Source: an uncultured Oscillospiraceae bacterium (GTDB lineage: Bacteria; Bacillota; Clostridia; Oscillospirales; Oscillospiraceae). From it: a stretch of 64,000 nucleotides of DNA. The position numbers and the translations under genes are program-made. Shown here piece after piece: positions 51,382 to 61,390 of the stretch. Each line of letters starts with the position of its first letter. Positions within the stretch are counted from its first letter, which is position 1. The notes beneath the pieces are model-generated. The model saw only the letters and a list, made by a program, of their open reading frames with translations. It made no database searches and was not told the DNA's origin. Where the stretch lies: NCBI GenBank assembly GCA_944382965.1, contig CALWOA010000005.1, positions 53,491 to 117,490 of the forward strand, given 5' to 3'.

Positions 51382-52515
51382 GTGGTAAATGAGAAAAAAC
51401 TTCACATCGCTATGCTGGGACATAAAAGGGTTCCATCCCGGGAAGGTGGCGTAGAAATTGTAGTGGAGGAACTAGGTACCAGAATGGTACGCCAAGGACA
51501 TGATGTAACCTGCTATAATCGAAGCGGCCATCACGTCAGCGGTAAAGAATTTGATGGCAAAGAAATGAAAACTTACCAGGGCGTTCGGTTAAAGTCGGTG
51601 ATTACCATTGACCGAAAAGGATTGGCTGCCATGTCATCGAGCTTTTTTGCCGCCATAAGGGCAGCGTTTGGCAGATTTGATGTGGTGCATTTTCATGCGG
51701 AAGGCCCCTGTGCAATGCTGTGGATTCCAAAATTGTTTCGAAAACGGTGCATTGCAACGATTCATGGCCTTGACTGGCAGCGTGCCAAATGGGGTGGTTT
51801 TGCCAGTAAATATATAAAATTTGGAGAAAAAATGGCGGTTAAATATGCCGATGAAATCATAGTGCTTTCAGAAGGTGTGCAAAGGTACTTTAGCAGCACC
51901 TACGGCAGAAAAACTGTGTTTATACCCAATGGTGTTAACAGACCAGTTGTCCGTGGTCCGCAGTTGATTAAGGAGCAGTTTGGTCTTGAACGAGATGGCT
52001 ATATTCTCTTCCTTGGCCGGCTGGTACCGGAAAAAGGAATTTCATATTTAATTGAAGCGTTTAGACAGGTTCAGACAGATAAGAAGCTTGTGATCGCAGG
52101 TGGTAGCTCAGATACCGATGCATTCTCGCAAGAGCTGAAAGAACTGGCAAAAGGAGATGACAGAGTCATCTTTACAGGCTTTGTTCAGGGGAAGCTTCTG
52201 GAGGAGTTGTATAGCAATGCTTATGTGTATGTCTTGCCGTCAGATCTGGAAGGAATGCCCCTGAGTTTGCTTGAGGCGATGAGTTATGGGAATTGCTGTG
52301 TGGTCAGCGATATCGCTGAATGTGCTGAAGTGGTTGAAGACAAGGCTGTTGTGTTTCAGAAGGGTAATGTCGGGCGATTAAAGGAAAAAGTGCAGTATTT
52401 GTGTGATCATCCAGAACAAGTAGAATATTATAAAAATATAGCTTCGGACTTTATTTGCAAAAAATATAACTGGGACGATGTTGTAGACAGAACATTGGGG
52501 GTGTACCGGACATGA
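51382..52515 (+). CDS. glycosyltransferase family 4
   Basis: A 377-residue GT-B enzyme. The N-terminal domain starts HIAMLGHKRVPSREGGVEI, typical of rhamnosyl/glycosyl transferases of this family. The C-terminal domain has LFLGRLVPEKGISYLIEAF and the nucleotide-sugar Glu motif in LPSDLEGMPLSLLEAMSYG. GTG 51382 is chosen because AAGGAGG lies 9 bases upstream; an in-frame ATG 30 bases earlier has no ribosome site. It adds a sugar to the lipid-linked repeat unit. Confidence 0.9.
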   Translation: MVNEKKLHIAMLGHKRVPSREGGVEIVVEELGTRMVRQGHDVTCYNRSGHHVSGKEFDGKEMKTYQGVRLKSVITIDRKGLAAMSSSFFAAIRAAFGRFDVVHFHAEGPCAMLWIPKLFRKRCIATIHGLDWQRAKWGGFASKYIKFGEKMAVKYADEIIVLSEGVQRYFSSTYGRKTVFIPNGVNRPVVRGPQLIKEQFGLERDGYILFLGRLVPEKGISYLIEAFRQVQTDKKLVIAGGSSDTDAFSQELKELAKGDDRVIFTGFVQGKLLEELYSNAYVYVLPSDLEGMPLSLLEAMSYGNCCVVSDIAECAEVVEDKAVVFQKGNVGRLKEKVQYLCDHPEQVEYYKNIASDFICKKYNWDDVVDRTLGVYRT

Positions 52516-52528
52516 GAGGTGTGGAGAT

Positions 52529-53545
52529 ATGGGAAAAGAGCATTATGGAGCCATAGACGGACTTCGTTCGATAGCTTGTATCGGAATCCTGCTGGTGCAC
52601 GTGGCGGCAAACAACTCCTATGACATCACGGGATCCCTTTATAACACTGTTATACCATCACTTAGCAATTTTGTATTTCTTTTTATGGTCGTATCTGCTT
52701 TTGGAATGTGCTGTGGATACTACAATCAAATTTTGCGCAATACGGTCTCATTTAGTGATTTTTATGGAAAGCGATTCAAGAAGACACTGCCGTTTTTCGG
52801 GCTGCTTGTTGTACTGGATGTGGTTATGTCCCCATCTAAGGATGCACTTTATGAGGCATTTGCGGATCTGACACTTCTATTTGGATTCTTACCCAACGCG
52901 GGGAATATCAATGTTATAGGAGTTGGCTGGTTTTTAGGACTTATATTTGTATTTTACATTTGTTTTCCCTTTTTCTGTGTACTACTGCAAAACAAGCGCA
53001 GAGCGTGGATGGCCTTTGCGGTAAGTCTGATCTATAACGTTGTATGTTCATCATATTTTGGTATTGGAAGAAGCAATATTCTATACAGTGGATGCTATTT
53101 TTTGGCTGGTGGCTTGGTTTATCTGTATCGTTATGAGCTTATAAAATTGAAACAATGGTTGGGATTAACGGCAGCTATAGCTTCTGTTGGCCTTTACTAT
53201 GTTTTGAGAGGAAACACGGTGGGATGCTTGAGTGTTTCTATTTCTTGGCTTTCCTACGCCGTATTGTGTTCTGCAGAGAGTGTTATGCATCGAAGTTACT
53301 TGCTTGAAAACAAGGCTACAAAGTTTATCAGCGATATCAGTATGGAAGTTTATCTTTCCCATATGGCTATTTTGCGTATTGTTGAAAAATTTGGGCTTGA
53401 TCGGATTGTCGGAAATGGCTGGTTACAGTATTTTGTTACAACTGGGATTGTGCTATGCGGGGCAATATTGCTGGCAGTGGTGATTCGGAAATTGTTTGCT
53501 ATTATCGAGAAGAAAATTGCCCAGATGGGAGAGCAGGCAAGATAA
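52529..53545 (+). CDS. acyltransferase family 3 membrane protein
   Basis: A 338-residue multi-pass protein, first helix pattern IDGLRSIACIGILLVHVAAN with the family His. The segment VIGVGWFLGLIFVFYICFPF is typical. It probably O-acetylates the exopolysaccharide. Thirteen bases after the glycosyltransferase. Confidence 0.87.
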   Translation: MGKEHYGAIDGLRSIACIGILLVHVAANNSYDITGSLYNTVIPSLSNFVFLFMVVSAFGMCCGYYNQILRNTVSFSDFYGKRFKKTLPFFGLLVVLDVVMSPSKDALYEAFADLTLLFGFLPNAGNINVIGVGWFLGLIFVFYICFPFFCVLLQNKRRAWMAFAVSLIYNVVCSSYFGIGRSNILYSGCYFLAGGLVYLYRYELIKLKQWLGLTAAIASVGLYYVLRGNTVGCLSVSISWLSYAVLCSAESVMHRSYLLENKATKFISDISMEVYLSHMAILRIVEKFGLDRIVGNGWLQYFVTTGIVLCGAILLAVVIRKLFAIIEKKIAQMGEQAR

Positions 53546-53577
53546 CAGTAAATAGATATAGAAATGAGGATGGCTGC

Positions 53578-54615
53578 GTGGAAAATGCTGCATATAGAGT
53601 AAAAGAGACGAAAGATCAAAGAGAAATTTGGGTTGACAATGTTAAAGCCATTGCCTGTATACTGGTTGTTCTAGGACATTTCTTTCAGAGTTTGACAAAG
53701 GCAGATATACTGCCGACAAACGACCTATACCAGTGGTTTGAACAGACAATTTATTATTTCCATGTGCCGCTGTTTTTTATTTGTTCCGGTTTTCTGTATC
53801 AGAAGCTGAGTATAGTAAATAATGTCCACAATTGGGGGAAAAATGTTCTGAAAAAGTTGCTGGTACTAGGTGTACCTTACTTTACTTTTTCCTTTCTTAC
53901 TTGGGTTTTGAAAACTGTATTTTCCTCATCGGTCAATGAGATGATTGGAGGATTAGCCGATACATTGTTTTTCGATCCGATTTCCCCATATTGGTATTTA
54001 TATGCTTTGTTTTTCCTATTTTTGGTTACGCGAACATTAAAAAACAAAAATATGGCTGTGAAGGGATTAATTATTGCACTGGTGTTCAAAGCTCTTGGAA
54101 TCTTCGGAGTGGGGAACGGGGTGCGACCTATCTCATATATATTCTCAAACGAAATTTGGTTTGTTATCGGAATGTGCCTGTACGTGTTTGAATTTAAGAA
54201 ACACATGGCAAAAAGAAGCTTAATTATACCAATAGTTATGGGAGTAATATTTCTACTTCTAAGTACATGGGTTTATATAACACATATTGAGCACAATGTC
54301 ATCAGCTTTCTGCTAGGATTACTCGCTTGTTATTCGGTAGTAATGGCAATAGAAAAAATATATGAGAAGGGAAAACAGTCAGATATATTTGGCGTTTTAG
54401 CAAAATACACGATGCCGATTTTTTTGATGCACACACTGTTTGCTGCGTCGTTGAGGACAGTACTGTTAAAGTTGGGAATTCAGAATGGTGTGATCCATGT
54501 GCTTTTGGGAATTGTAGTTAGTTTTGCAGGACCAATGTTAACAGCGGTTATTATGAAGAAAAGTAAGTGGCTGGAGTTTTTTCTCTATCCGAACGAATTC
54601 ATCAAGGTTAAATAA
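53578..54615 (+). CDS. acyltransferase family protein, OafA/fucose O-acetylase-like
   Basis: A 345-residue membrane protein with about ten hydrophobic segments. It starts WVDNVKAIACILVVLGHFFQSL (catalytic-type His) and continues FHVPLFFICSGFLYQ, typical of the acyltransferase-3 subgroup acting on sugar hydroxyls. GTG 53578 is chosen because GAGGA precedes it by 7 bases; earlier in-frame starts lie in the previous gene. This is the second acetyltransferase in a row, so the polymer may carry two acetyl groups. Confidence 0.85.
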   Translation: MENAAYRVKETKDQREIWVDNVKAIACILVVLGHFFQSLTKADILPTNDLYQWFEQTIYYFHVPLFFICSGFLYQKLSIVNNVHNWGKNVLKKLLVLGVPYFTFSFLTWVLKTVFSSSVNEMIGGLADTLFFDPISPYWYLYALFFLFLVTRTLKNKNMAVKGLIIALVFKALGIFGVGNGVRPISYIFSNEIWFVIGMCLYVFEFKKHMAKRSLIIPIVMGVIFLLLSTWVYITHIEHNVISFLLGLLACYSVVMAIEKIYEKGKQSDIFGVLAKYTMPIFLMHTLFAASLRTVLLKLGIQNGVIHVLLGIVVSFAGPMLTAVIMKKSKWLEFFLYPNEFIKVK

Positions 54616-54627
54616 ATGAGGTTTCTT

Positions 54628-55839
54628 ATGAGGATATTAATGATCAACAAGTTTCTCTATCCCAATGGCGGAAGTGAAACGTACATATTTAAACTGGGCG
54701 ATTATCTGAAAAGCCAGGGGCATGAAGTTCAGTATTTTGGCATGGAGCATGCGGGGCGTTGCGTAGGGAACGCTGTTAATGCATACACATCTGACATGGA
54801 TTTCCATGGCGGCTCGAAACTGGCCAAACTAACGTATCCTCTAAAGACCATTTATTCTTCCGAAGCTCGGAAAAAACTGCGCCTTGTACTGGATAATTTC
54901 AGACCAGATGTTTGCCATTTGAATAATTTCAATTATCAGTTGACCCCCAGTATCCTTTTGGAAATCCAGAAGTGGCGAAAAGAGGGTAATAAATGCCGGA
55001 TTGTGTTTACTGCGCATGATTATCAACTGGTATGTCCCAACCATATGTGTAACAATCCCAATACAGGCGAAAACTGCGAAAAATGTTTGCAAGGACGTTT
55101 TTGGTATTGTACCAAGGGAAAATGCATTCATGGCAGCACAGCAAAGTCGGCTATCGGTACCATGGAAGCAACATTCTGGAAATGGAATGGAGCCTACGAT
55201 TTTATCGATACTATGGTATGCTGTTCTGAGTTTATGAAGACAAAAATGGACAGTAATCCGCTGTTTGCAAAAAAGACGGTGGCGATGCATAACTTTGTGG
55301 ACAGGGTGGAATGGAAAGACTTTGACAAAAAAGATTATGTCCTGTACTTTGGCCGGTTTTCCAAGGAGAAGGGTATCAATACACTCTTGAAGGTCTGCAA
55401 AGATCTTCCTGATGTGCGATTTGTTTTTGCCGGAACGGGGCCTCTGGAAGCTGAGATCAATGGTATCGCAAATATTCAAAATGTAGGGTTCCAAACGGGG
55501 AAAGCTCTTGAGACCTTGATCCGGGAAGCCAGATTCAGTATCTATCCGTCTGAGTGGTATGAAAACTGCCCGTTCTCTGTTATGGAAAGCCAGATGTATG
55601 GTACACCTGTTCTGGGGGCAAATATCGGGGGTATCCCTGAGTTGATTGAAGTTGGCAAGACTGGTGAACTGTTTGAAAGCGGTAATGTTAGAGAGCTGAA
55701 GAGCAAGATTCAGAAGCTCTGGAAGGATAATGCGTTAACAGACCAGTACAGCAAAAACTGCAAAGCAATTGCGTTCGATACAGTGGAACAATATGTGGAC
55801 AAACTGATGAAGATTTATCAGGGACTGTTGGTTGTGTGA
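54628..55839 (+). CDS. glycosyltransferase family 4
   Basis: A 403-residue GT-B enzyme. MINKFLYPNGGSETYIFKLGDYL opens the N-terminal domain. A Cys-rich insert with five or more Cys (CPNHMCNNPNTGENCEKCLQG) lies near 140, a feature of one GT4 subgroup. The nucleotide site is LYFGRFSKEKGINTLLKV and the Glu motif is ENCPFSVMESQMYGTPVLG. ATG 54628 has GAGG at good distance; 54616 is an alternative start adding four residues. Confidence 0.9.
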   Translation: MRILMINKFLYPNGGSETYIFKLGDYLKSQGHEVQYFGMEHAGRCVGNAVNAYTSDMDFHGGSKLAKLTYPLKTIYSSEARKKLRLVLDNFRPDVCHLNNFNYQLTPSILLEIQKWRKEGNKCRIVFTAHDYQLVCPNHMCNNPNTGENCEKCLQGRFWYCTKGKCIHGSTAKSAIGTMEATFWKWNGAYDFIDTMVCCSEFMKTKMDSNPLFAKKTVAMHNFVDRVEWKDFDKKDYVLYFGRFSKEKGINTLLKVCKDLPDVRFVFAGTGPLEAEINGIANIQNVGFQTGKALETLIREARFSIYPSEWYENCPFSVMESQMYGTPVLGANIGGIPELIEVGKTGELFESGNVRELKSKIQKLWKDNALTDQYSKNCKAIAFDTVEQYVDKLMKIYQGLLVV

Positions 55840-55854
55840 GAGGAGATTCGGATT

Positions 55855-57030
55855 ATGTCAGAAAAGAAACTGAATGGTACGGTTATTGTGACCTATCGCT
55901 GCAATGCACGTTGCTCGATGTGCAATCGTTATAAAGCTCCTTCCAAGCCGGAAGAAGAAATCAGCCTGGATACCATACGGAAACTTCCCCCTATGTATTT
56001 TACCAACATCACGGGTGGCGAGCCGTTTATTCGGACAGATTTAAAGGATATCGTCCGAGAGCTGTATAAGAAGTCTGATCGTATCGTAATTTCCACAAAT
56101 GGCTTTTTTACGGACCGGATTGTAGATCTGTGTAAAGAGTTCCCACAGATCGGTATCCGTATCTCCATTGAAGGATTGGAACAGACCAACAATGAGATTC
56201 GTGGCTTGGATGACGGTTATAATCGTGGATACACAACGCTGAAGAAACTGCGGGAAATGGGAATGCAGGACGTGGGATTTGGCATGACCGTCCAGGACAA
56301 AAACGCTCCGGATCTGGTTCCGCTGTATGAAATATCCAATCAGATGGGCATGGAGTTCGCTACGGCTTCCCTGCACAACAGTTTCTACTTTGTGGAAGCG
56401 AAGAACATCATCCACGACCGTCCGATGGTTGCCAAGAATTTTGAAAATTTGGTCAATGCGCTTCTTCGGAGCAACAGCCCGAAAAAATGGTTCCGGGCCT
56501 ACTTTAACCATGGCTTAATTAATTATATCTATAGTCAGAAACGGCTTCTGCCCTGCGATATGAGCTTCGATACTTTTTTCATCGATCCTTATGGCGATGT
56601 GATGCCTTGCAACGGTACCAAGGATAAAGAGGTCATGGGCAACCTGAACACACAGACTTGGGACGAGCTGTGGAACAGCCCTGAGGCAGAGAAGGTTCGT
56701 GCAAAGGTTCGTTGCTGCGACCGGAACTGCTGGATGATTGGCTCTGTTTCCCCTGCCATGCATAAATATATCTGGAAGCCCGCTGCCTGGGTTTTGCTTC
56801 ACAAGTTCAAGGCCCTGTTTTCTAAGCAACCGTACAGCATGTATGAACTGAAGATCTGCCGTGACTATCGTGATGGCAAAGTAACCAAAGAAGAACTGGA
56901 TAAGTGCAGTACCTGTGACTTTCACGCTGCGATTAATGACGGACTGAGTGAAGCATCGAAGGAGCAGCTGAAATATAAGACTGGTGAGGAAATTGTAGAT
57001 GCTGATATTGCGCAGCAGATGAAGAAGTAA
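55855..57030 (+). CDS. radical SAM protein with C-terminal SPASM-type cysteines
   Basis: A 391-residue radical SAM protein. The cluster motif CNARCSMC (Cys16, Cys20, Cys23) follows TVIVTYR. The GGEP motif binding S-adenosylmethionine is near residue 48. The C-terminal part has LLPCDMSF, VMPCNGTKDKEVMGNL, VRCCDRNC and CSTCDF, giving the Cys set expected for auxiliary iron-sulfur clusters. Radical SAM enzymes are unusual in exopolysaccharide clusters. It may modify a sugar or a peptide. AGGAG-type site before the ATG. Confidence 0.88.
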   Translation: MSEKKLNGTVIVTYRCNARCSMCNRYKAPSKPEEEISLDTIRKLPPMYFTNITGGEPFIRTDLKDIVRELYKKSDRIVISTNGFFTDRIVDLCKEFPQIGIRISIEGLEQTNNEIRGLDDGYNRGYTTLKKLREMGMQDVGFGMTVQDKNAPDLVPLYEISNQMGMEFATASLHNSFYFVEAKNIIHDRPMVAKNFENLVNALLRSNSPKKWFRAYFNHGLINYIYSQKRLLPCDMSFDTFFIDPYGDVMPCNGTKDKEVMGNLNTQTWDELWNSPEAEKVRAKVRCCDRNCWMIGSVSPAMHKYIWKPAAWVLLHKFKALFSKQPYSMYELKICRDYRDGKVTKEELDKCSTCDFHAAINDGLSEASKEQLKYKTGEEIVDADIAQQMKK

Positions 57031-57046
57031 ACAGGAGAAGATAAAA

Positions 57047-58150
57047 ATGAAAGTGGCTGTCATAACCAGACATGCGATAACAAATTATGGATCGTTGTTA
57101 CAGGCTTTTGCAACGCAGAAAGTAATAGAAAACCTTGGCCATACTTGTGAAATCATTGACTATATCCGCGATGACGAATCATATTCACAACGAGAGAAAA
57201 CACTTCTTGCACGAAAACCAAATTGGAATCACAATCCGATCAAGAAAGGGCTATACCTTGCTTTGCGGCAGCCGGAAAGTATCGCAGCAGGAAAAAAGTT
57301 TGAAAGAGAACAAGCTAAATATTTGCATCTTACAAAACGTTATACAAGCCCTGAACAACTAATAAAGGATAAGCCAATTGCAGATGTATATATGACGGGA
57401 AGTGATCAGGTTTGGGGCCCTGTTGAGAATGGGACGTATGATGCTTCCTACTGCCTTTCCTTTACAGATGACATTGATAAAAGGATTGCCTATGCAGCCA
57501 GTTTTGGTCGAACGGATATGTCACTGGAAACACAAGATTTTTTCAAAAAGTGGCTGGGACGATTTAAATGCATTGGTGTCCGGGAAGACAGTGCTGTGGA
57601 TATTTTGAAGAAGATGGGAATAGATGCAATCCAGGTATTAGATCCGACATTGTTACTTAATGAAGCGTTTTGGAAGCATTATTTGACGCCAATAAAGACA
57701 AAAGACTATATACTGGTTTATCAACTACACAACGATAAGAAGATTGGTACGTATGTCAAGAAAGTAGCTGAGGAGACAGGACTGCCACTTATCAGGATAT
57801 CATCATCATTTCATCAGATTTTCCGAGAGGGAAGGTTTGTGTGGTGCCCAGGGATGGGAGAATTTTTAAGTTATATAAAAAATGCAAAGTATCTGATTAC
57901 AGATTCTTTCCATGGAACGGCATTTGCAATTAATTTTAACATTCCTTTTGTTGAAATTCTGCCAAATAATACAACGGCAGCACGTAATTTAAGTATTTTA
58001 AAGTTAACTGGGTTAGAGGAAAGAATACTTAGCAATATTAATGATATTGATTTAATATATAGAGAAATTAATTATGAGCCAGTTAATTTGCTGCTGGAAA
58101 AAAGCAGAAAAAGTTCTCTAGAGGTACTAAAAAAACTCATTGAACAGTAA
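57047..58150 (+). CDS. polysaccharide pyruvyltransferase family protein (1)
   Basis: A 367-residue protein of the CsaB/WcaK fold. It starts VAVITRHAITNYGSLLQAFA, then MTGSDQVWG near 115, KCIGVREDSAVDILKKMG, VLDPTLLL and the C-terminal ITDSFHGTAFAINFNIPFV, all family hallmarks. It would add a pyruvate ketal from phosphoenolpyruvate to a sugar, making the polymer acidic. From here to 62.8 kb the DNA is strongly AT-rich. Confidence 0.88.
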   Translation: MKVAVITRHAITNYGSLLQAFATQKVIENLGHTCEIIDYIRDDESYSQREKTLLARKPNWNHNPIKKGLYLALRQPESIAAGKKFEREQAKYLHLTKRYTSPEQLIKDKPIADVYMTGSDQVWGPVENGTYDASYCLSFTDDIDKRIAYAASFGRTDMSLETQDFFKKWLGRFKCIGVREDSAVDILKKMGIDAIQVLDPTLLLNEAFWKHYLTPIKTKDYILVYQLHNDKKIGTYVKKVAEETGLPLIRISSSFHQIFREGRFVWCPGMGEFLSYIKNAKYLITDSFHGTAFAINFNIPFVEILPNNTTAARNLSILKLTGLEERILSNINDIDLIYREINYEPVNLLLEKSRKSSLEVLKKLIEQ

Positions 58151-58169
58151 AAACAGGAGATACTTTTTT

Positions 58170-59327
58170 ATGAAAAACGGATTGAAAATTAAAAAAAGGA
58201 CTTTACTGCTTTTCCCTGCGATATTTCTTATAGCAATTCAATTTTATGATGAAGTTGCTTTGTTACAACGTATTGATGCCACTGGGTTGAAACATATTTT
58301 AATTCTTTTATACATTATGATTGTAATCGCCAAAGGCAATTCTGAGAGAAGATTTTCATTTTTTCTCGGATATGAATTAAAAAGAGTATGTACCGTGACG
58401 AGTATTTTAGTGGCAATTTCATTTTTTTTTATGATACAAAATGGTTTTTCAACTGGTTGGATATCGGAAACGTACTTTTTTATCATTCCAATACTATTCG
58501 TTTATTGTATATTTCGCAATAACTGGACACGGACTGCTTTAGAAGAACTTACAGATATGATGATGATTCCTTCTGTTATCGGATTTGTAATGCTTATTTT
58601 ACAAAGATTAGCAGAGGGAACAGCAATAACGTTTTCATTTATTGAATCGAAATCACCATTTGAAATAGAAAGTGCACACTTATTTTTGCTGTTATATATA
58701 GCTTACACATATTTAGAAAAAAAGAAAAAAAGTATTGTATGTGCGATATGTTGTATCTTGGCGTGGAAGAGAATGACGCTTATATATTTAATTTTTGTTG
58801 CTCTTATCCACAAAAGGATTAAAAAGGATAAAAGCGTTCCAAAATGCTTTTATGTATTGTTGACTGGATTAATTTTGTTTGTTCCGTTGATATTTGAATT
58901 GCTATTAACCGATTCTTTTTCCGATTGGTTTACATCGACTTTTGGAATCAATTTACATAACTTTTTAATGTTCAGGTTTGAAACTATTGTCACAGCGTTC
59001 GAAAGTTCTATTCCGAATCAAGGACTTGGAACATTTCTGACTGTAAATGTTCCGTGGTATGGTCGTATTGTTAATGTTAGCATTCACAATGACATTGTCA
59101 GATTATATTTGGAAGTAACACCCGTTGGACTTGCTTGCTTTGCGTATGGGTATCTATCTTTGGCCCGAAATCAGTATTCATTTCTTGTTATTGCATTCAT
59201 GTTTATAGAAATGATTTTCTCTCATTTTTTAGGGAACGGTTCCTTGCCTTTCTGGATACTGGCATTTAGTATGATTTGCTGTTTTAATAGATTCCCTGAT
59301 AATATAGCTAAAACTGAATCTGTTTAA
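58170..59327 (+). CDS. O-antigen polymerase-like membrane protein (Wzy candidate)
   Basis: A 385-residue protein with about ten hydrophobic segments and little sequence conservation, as usual for Wzy polymerases. A larger extracellular loop near 255-310 holds NVSIHNDIVRLYLEVTPVG, the kind of His-Asn-Asp stretch seen in the catalytic loop of O-antigen ligases and polymerases. AGGAGA precedes ATG 58170. No other Wzy candidate exists in the cluster, which supports the call. Confidence 0.7.
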   Translation: MKNGLKIKKRTLLLFPAIFLIAIQFYDEVALLQRIDATGLKHILILLYIMIVIAKGNSERRFSFFLGYELKRVCTVTSILVAISFFFMIQNGFSTGWISETYFFIIPILFVYCIFRNNWTRTALEELTDMMMIPSVIGFVMLILQRLAEGTAITFSFIESKSPFEIESAHLFLLLYIAYTYLEKKKKSIVCAICCILAWKRMTLIYLIFVALIHKRIKKDKSVPKCFYVLLTGLILFVPLIFELLLTDSFSDWFTSTFGINLHNFLMFRFETIVTAFESSIPNQGLGTFLTVNVPWYGRIVNVSIHNDIVRLYLEVTPVGLACFAYGYLSLARNQYSFLVIAFMFIEMIFSHFLGNGSLPFWILAFSMICCFNRFPDNIAKTESV

Positions 59328-59340
59328 AAGGAGTGATCAG

Positions 59341-60387
59341 GTGAAGAAGATAGGAATTATAACTGTATATCATACAGAGAATACGGGAAGTGTGCTGCAA
59401 GCAACCGCATTAAAGGACTTTTTGACTCTATCAGGATATGATGTATATTTCGTCAATACAAGAAATAAATACTCGGCACACTCAAAATTTGCACTTTTGA
59501 AAAATATTTTGAAATCCATAAAAACGAAATCTGACTTTAGGCAGTGTATTTCTCGTTATAATTACTTTGAGAGATATATCAGGAACACTTTTTTGGTAGT
59601 GAATGCTGATCAGGTTGAGAGTTGCGGATTTGAAAAACTAGTTATTGGAAGTGATACTGTTTGGAATATTGATTCGCGGTATTTCAAAGCATCGGAAGAT
59701 TTGTTTTGGGGAATGCGATGGAAAAAAATACCCATTATTTCCTACGCAGTATCCATAGCCAATTCTAGTATTGAGAAGCTATCCCAGTTAACGTACCCTG
59801 AAAAAGCGGTAAAAAGCTTGGAAGCTATAGGGGTAAGAGATACTTATACGCAGGCTTTTGTAGAAACCGTGCTGAAGAAACAGGTGGCTTTGAACTGTGA
59901 TCCAACAATGTTGTTCGGTGTGGATTATTATCGAGAGAAATGCTTCCCAATTAAGGAAAGATTCATTCTGTTATACTTATTTGAGGAAATTCGTCCAGAG
60001 TTAATGGAAGAACTGAAGGAATTTGCCTTTAAACGTAATTTGAAAATAGTTTGCCTGGGAAAGTTCATAAAAGGCTGCGATATTTGGAAAATTTCCACGT
60101 TAGATAATTTCCTGTCATACTTTGATTCAGCGGATTACGTTATAACGAATACATTTCATGGCACTGCCTTTTCAATTATTTTTAATAAAAACTTTATCGT
60201 ATTGGATTATAACAAAATAAAGGTGAATGAAATTTTAGGAAAAGTCGAATTGAATTGTAGACTGACAAAGAATAACCTGGGACTTTTTGAGTGTGAAATT
60301 GATTATAAAAAGGTCAATAGCATACTTGATCAGTTTCGTGAGTCTTCAAAAAGGTATCTTTTGCAGGCGCTCAAACAAGGAAAATAA
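59341..60387 (+). CDS. polysaccharide pyruvyltransferase family protein (2)
   Basis: A 348-residue second member of the pyruvyltransferase fold. GIITVYHTENTGSVLQATAL, VIGSDTVWNID, AIGVRDTYTQAFV, NCDPTMLFG and ITNTFHGTAFSIIFNKNFI are in the same order as in the 57047 gene. Overall similarity to that protein is modest, so the two are not a recent duplication. GTG start after AGGAGTGATCAG. Two such genes suggest two modified sugars or a changed function for one. Confidence 0.87.
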   Translation: MKKIGIITVYHTENTGSVLQATALKDFLTLSGYDVYFVNTRNKYSAHSKFALLKNILKSIKTKSDFRQCISRYNYFERYIRNTFLVVNADQVESCGFEKLVIGSDTVWNIDSRYFKASEDLFWGMRWKKIPIISYAVSIANSSIEKLSQLTYPEKAVKSLEAIGVRDTYTQAFVETVLKKQVALNCDPTMLFGVDYYREKCFPIKERFILLYLFEEIRPELMEELKEFAFKRNLKIVCLGKFIKGCDIWKISTLDNFLSYFDSADYVITNTFHGTAFSIIFNKNFIVLDYNKIKVNEILGKVELNCRLTKNNLGLFECEIDYKKVNSILDQFRESSKRYLLQALKQGK

Positions 60388-60411
60388 AAGGGGGATATGG
60401 AGGAAATATTT

Positions 60412-61386
60412 ATGATGCTATTTGATATTTTAAAGAGGAATGATTCCCTTCGTTCAATTGTAAAGAAGGGAAAAATATATAGGGAGTACTTACATGATGC
60501 CAGACAGATGTCAAGATATTATTTGGGTGCATCTGAATCAAGGGGAAAAAAAGAATATAGAATAATGCTTTTGGTTCATAGCTTGGAAAAAGGAATGTGT
60601 ATGCCCAATCCTAGACCCTTTGGATATAAAAAAGTAGTGCATCTTGTGCATATTTTATCAGACTATAATGAGTTGAACAAAAAAGACTTTGAATATAAAC
60701 TGGGAATTGCCATTTTAAAAGCATGGTGCTCTTTTTGCGAAACACATGGATGGACTGAGCAAAAGGAATATAGGATCGCGTCTGAATATGCCCAAAAAAA
60801 TGGGATAGATGATATTGCTGCAGGCTCTCGCATAATGTCTGCGCCCCATATTACTGAGCTAAGTTCCTTTGATGATGTTGTATTTTCTAGACATTCTGTC
60901 CGGGATTTTGCCGATATTCCTCTTAAAGAAGATGATATTCAGTATGCATTAAAGTGTTTTCTCGAGGCACCTACTGCCTGTAATCGCCAGATGTGTAAAG
61001 TTTATTATATAACGAATCCAAACATGAAAAATACTTTGGACAATACAATAATGGGAGTCGCCGGATTTAATAAGAAGACAGTTAACTACTTTGTAATTAC
61101 TTATGATACAGCTTCACTTGACTATTATGGCGAGAGAAATCAGGGACATTTAAACACCGGTCTGGTGGCAATGAATTTTGTTAATGGTTTACACGCTCGT
61201 GGCATTGGAAGCTGTTTCATGCAATGGTCTAACAAATATTCTGAAGATTTACAGATCAGAAAATTGCTGAAACTGCCAGAAAGTGAGCGTATTGGTATAG
61301 TAATTGGCGCGGGGTATTATTTAAATGAATCAACGATTCCATGCTCATTTAGGAAAAGCATTGAGGATATTTATAGGGTGATATAG
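60412..61386 (+). CDS. nitroreductase-family flavoprotein
   Basis: A 324-residue protein. An N-terminal extension of about 160 residues precedes the nitroreductase core. The core has the FMN-binding start SRHSVRDF near 165, APTACNRQ near 192, and NQGHLNTGLVAMNFVNGLHARGIGSCFMQW with FMN and dimer contacts. The N-terminal extension has a run of basic residues and no known domain. ATG 60412 is preferred because GGAGG lies 8 bases before it. A redox step on a sugar or pyruvyl group is possible, but its role in an exopolysaccharide cluster is unclear. Confidence 0.82.
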   Translation: MMLFDILKRNDSLRSIVKKGKIYREYLHDARQMSRYYLGASESRGKKEYRIMLLVHSLEKGMCMPNPRPFGYKKVVHLVHILSDYNELNKKDFEYKLGIAILKAWCSFCETHGWTEQKEYRIASEYAQKNGIDDIAAGSRIMSAPHITELSSFDDVVFSRHSVRDFADIPLKEDDIQYALKCFLEAPTACNRQMCKVYYITNPNMKNTLDNTIMGVAGFNKKTVNYFVITYDTASLDYYGERNQGHLNTGLVAMNFVNGLHARGIGSCFMQWSNKYSEDLQIRKLLKLPESERIGIVIGAGYYLNESTIPCSFRKSIEDIYRVI

Positions 61387-61390
61387 TAAC

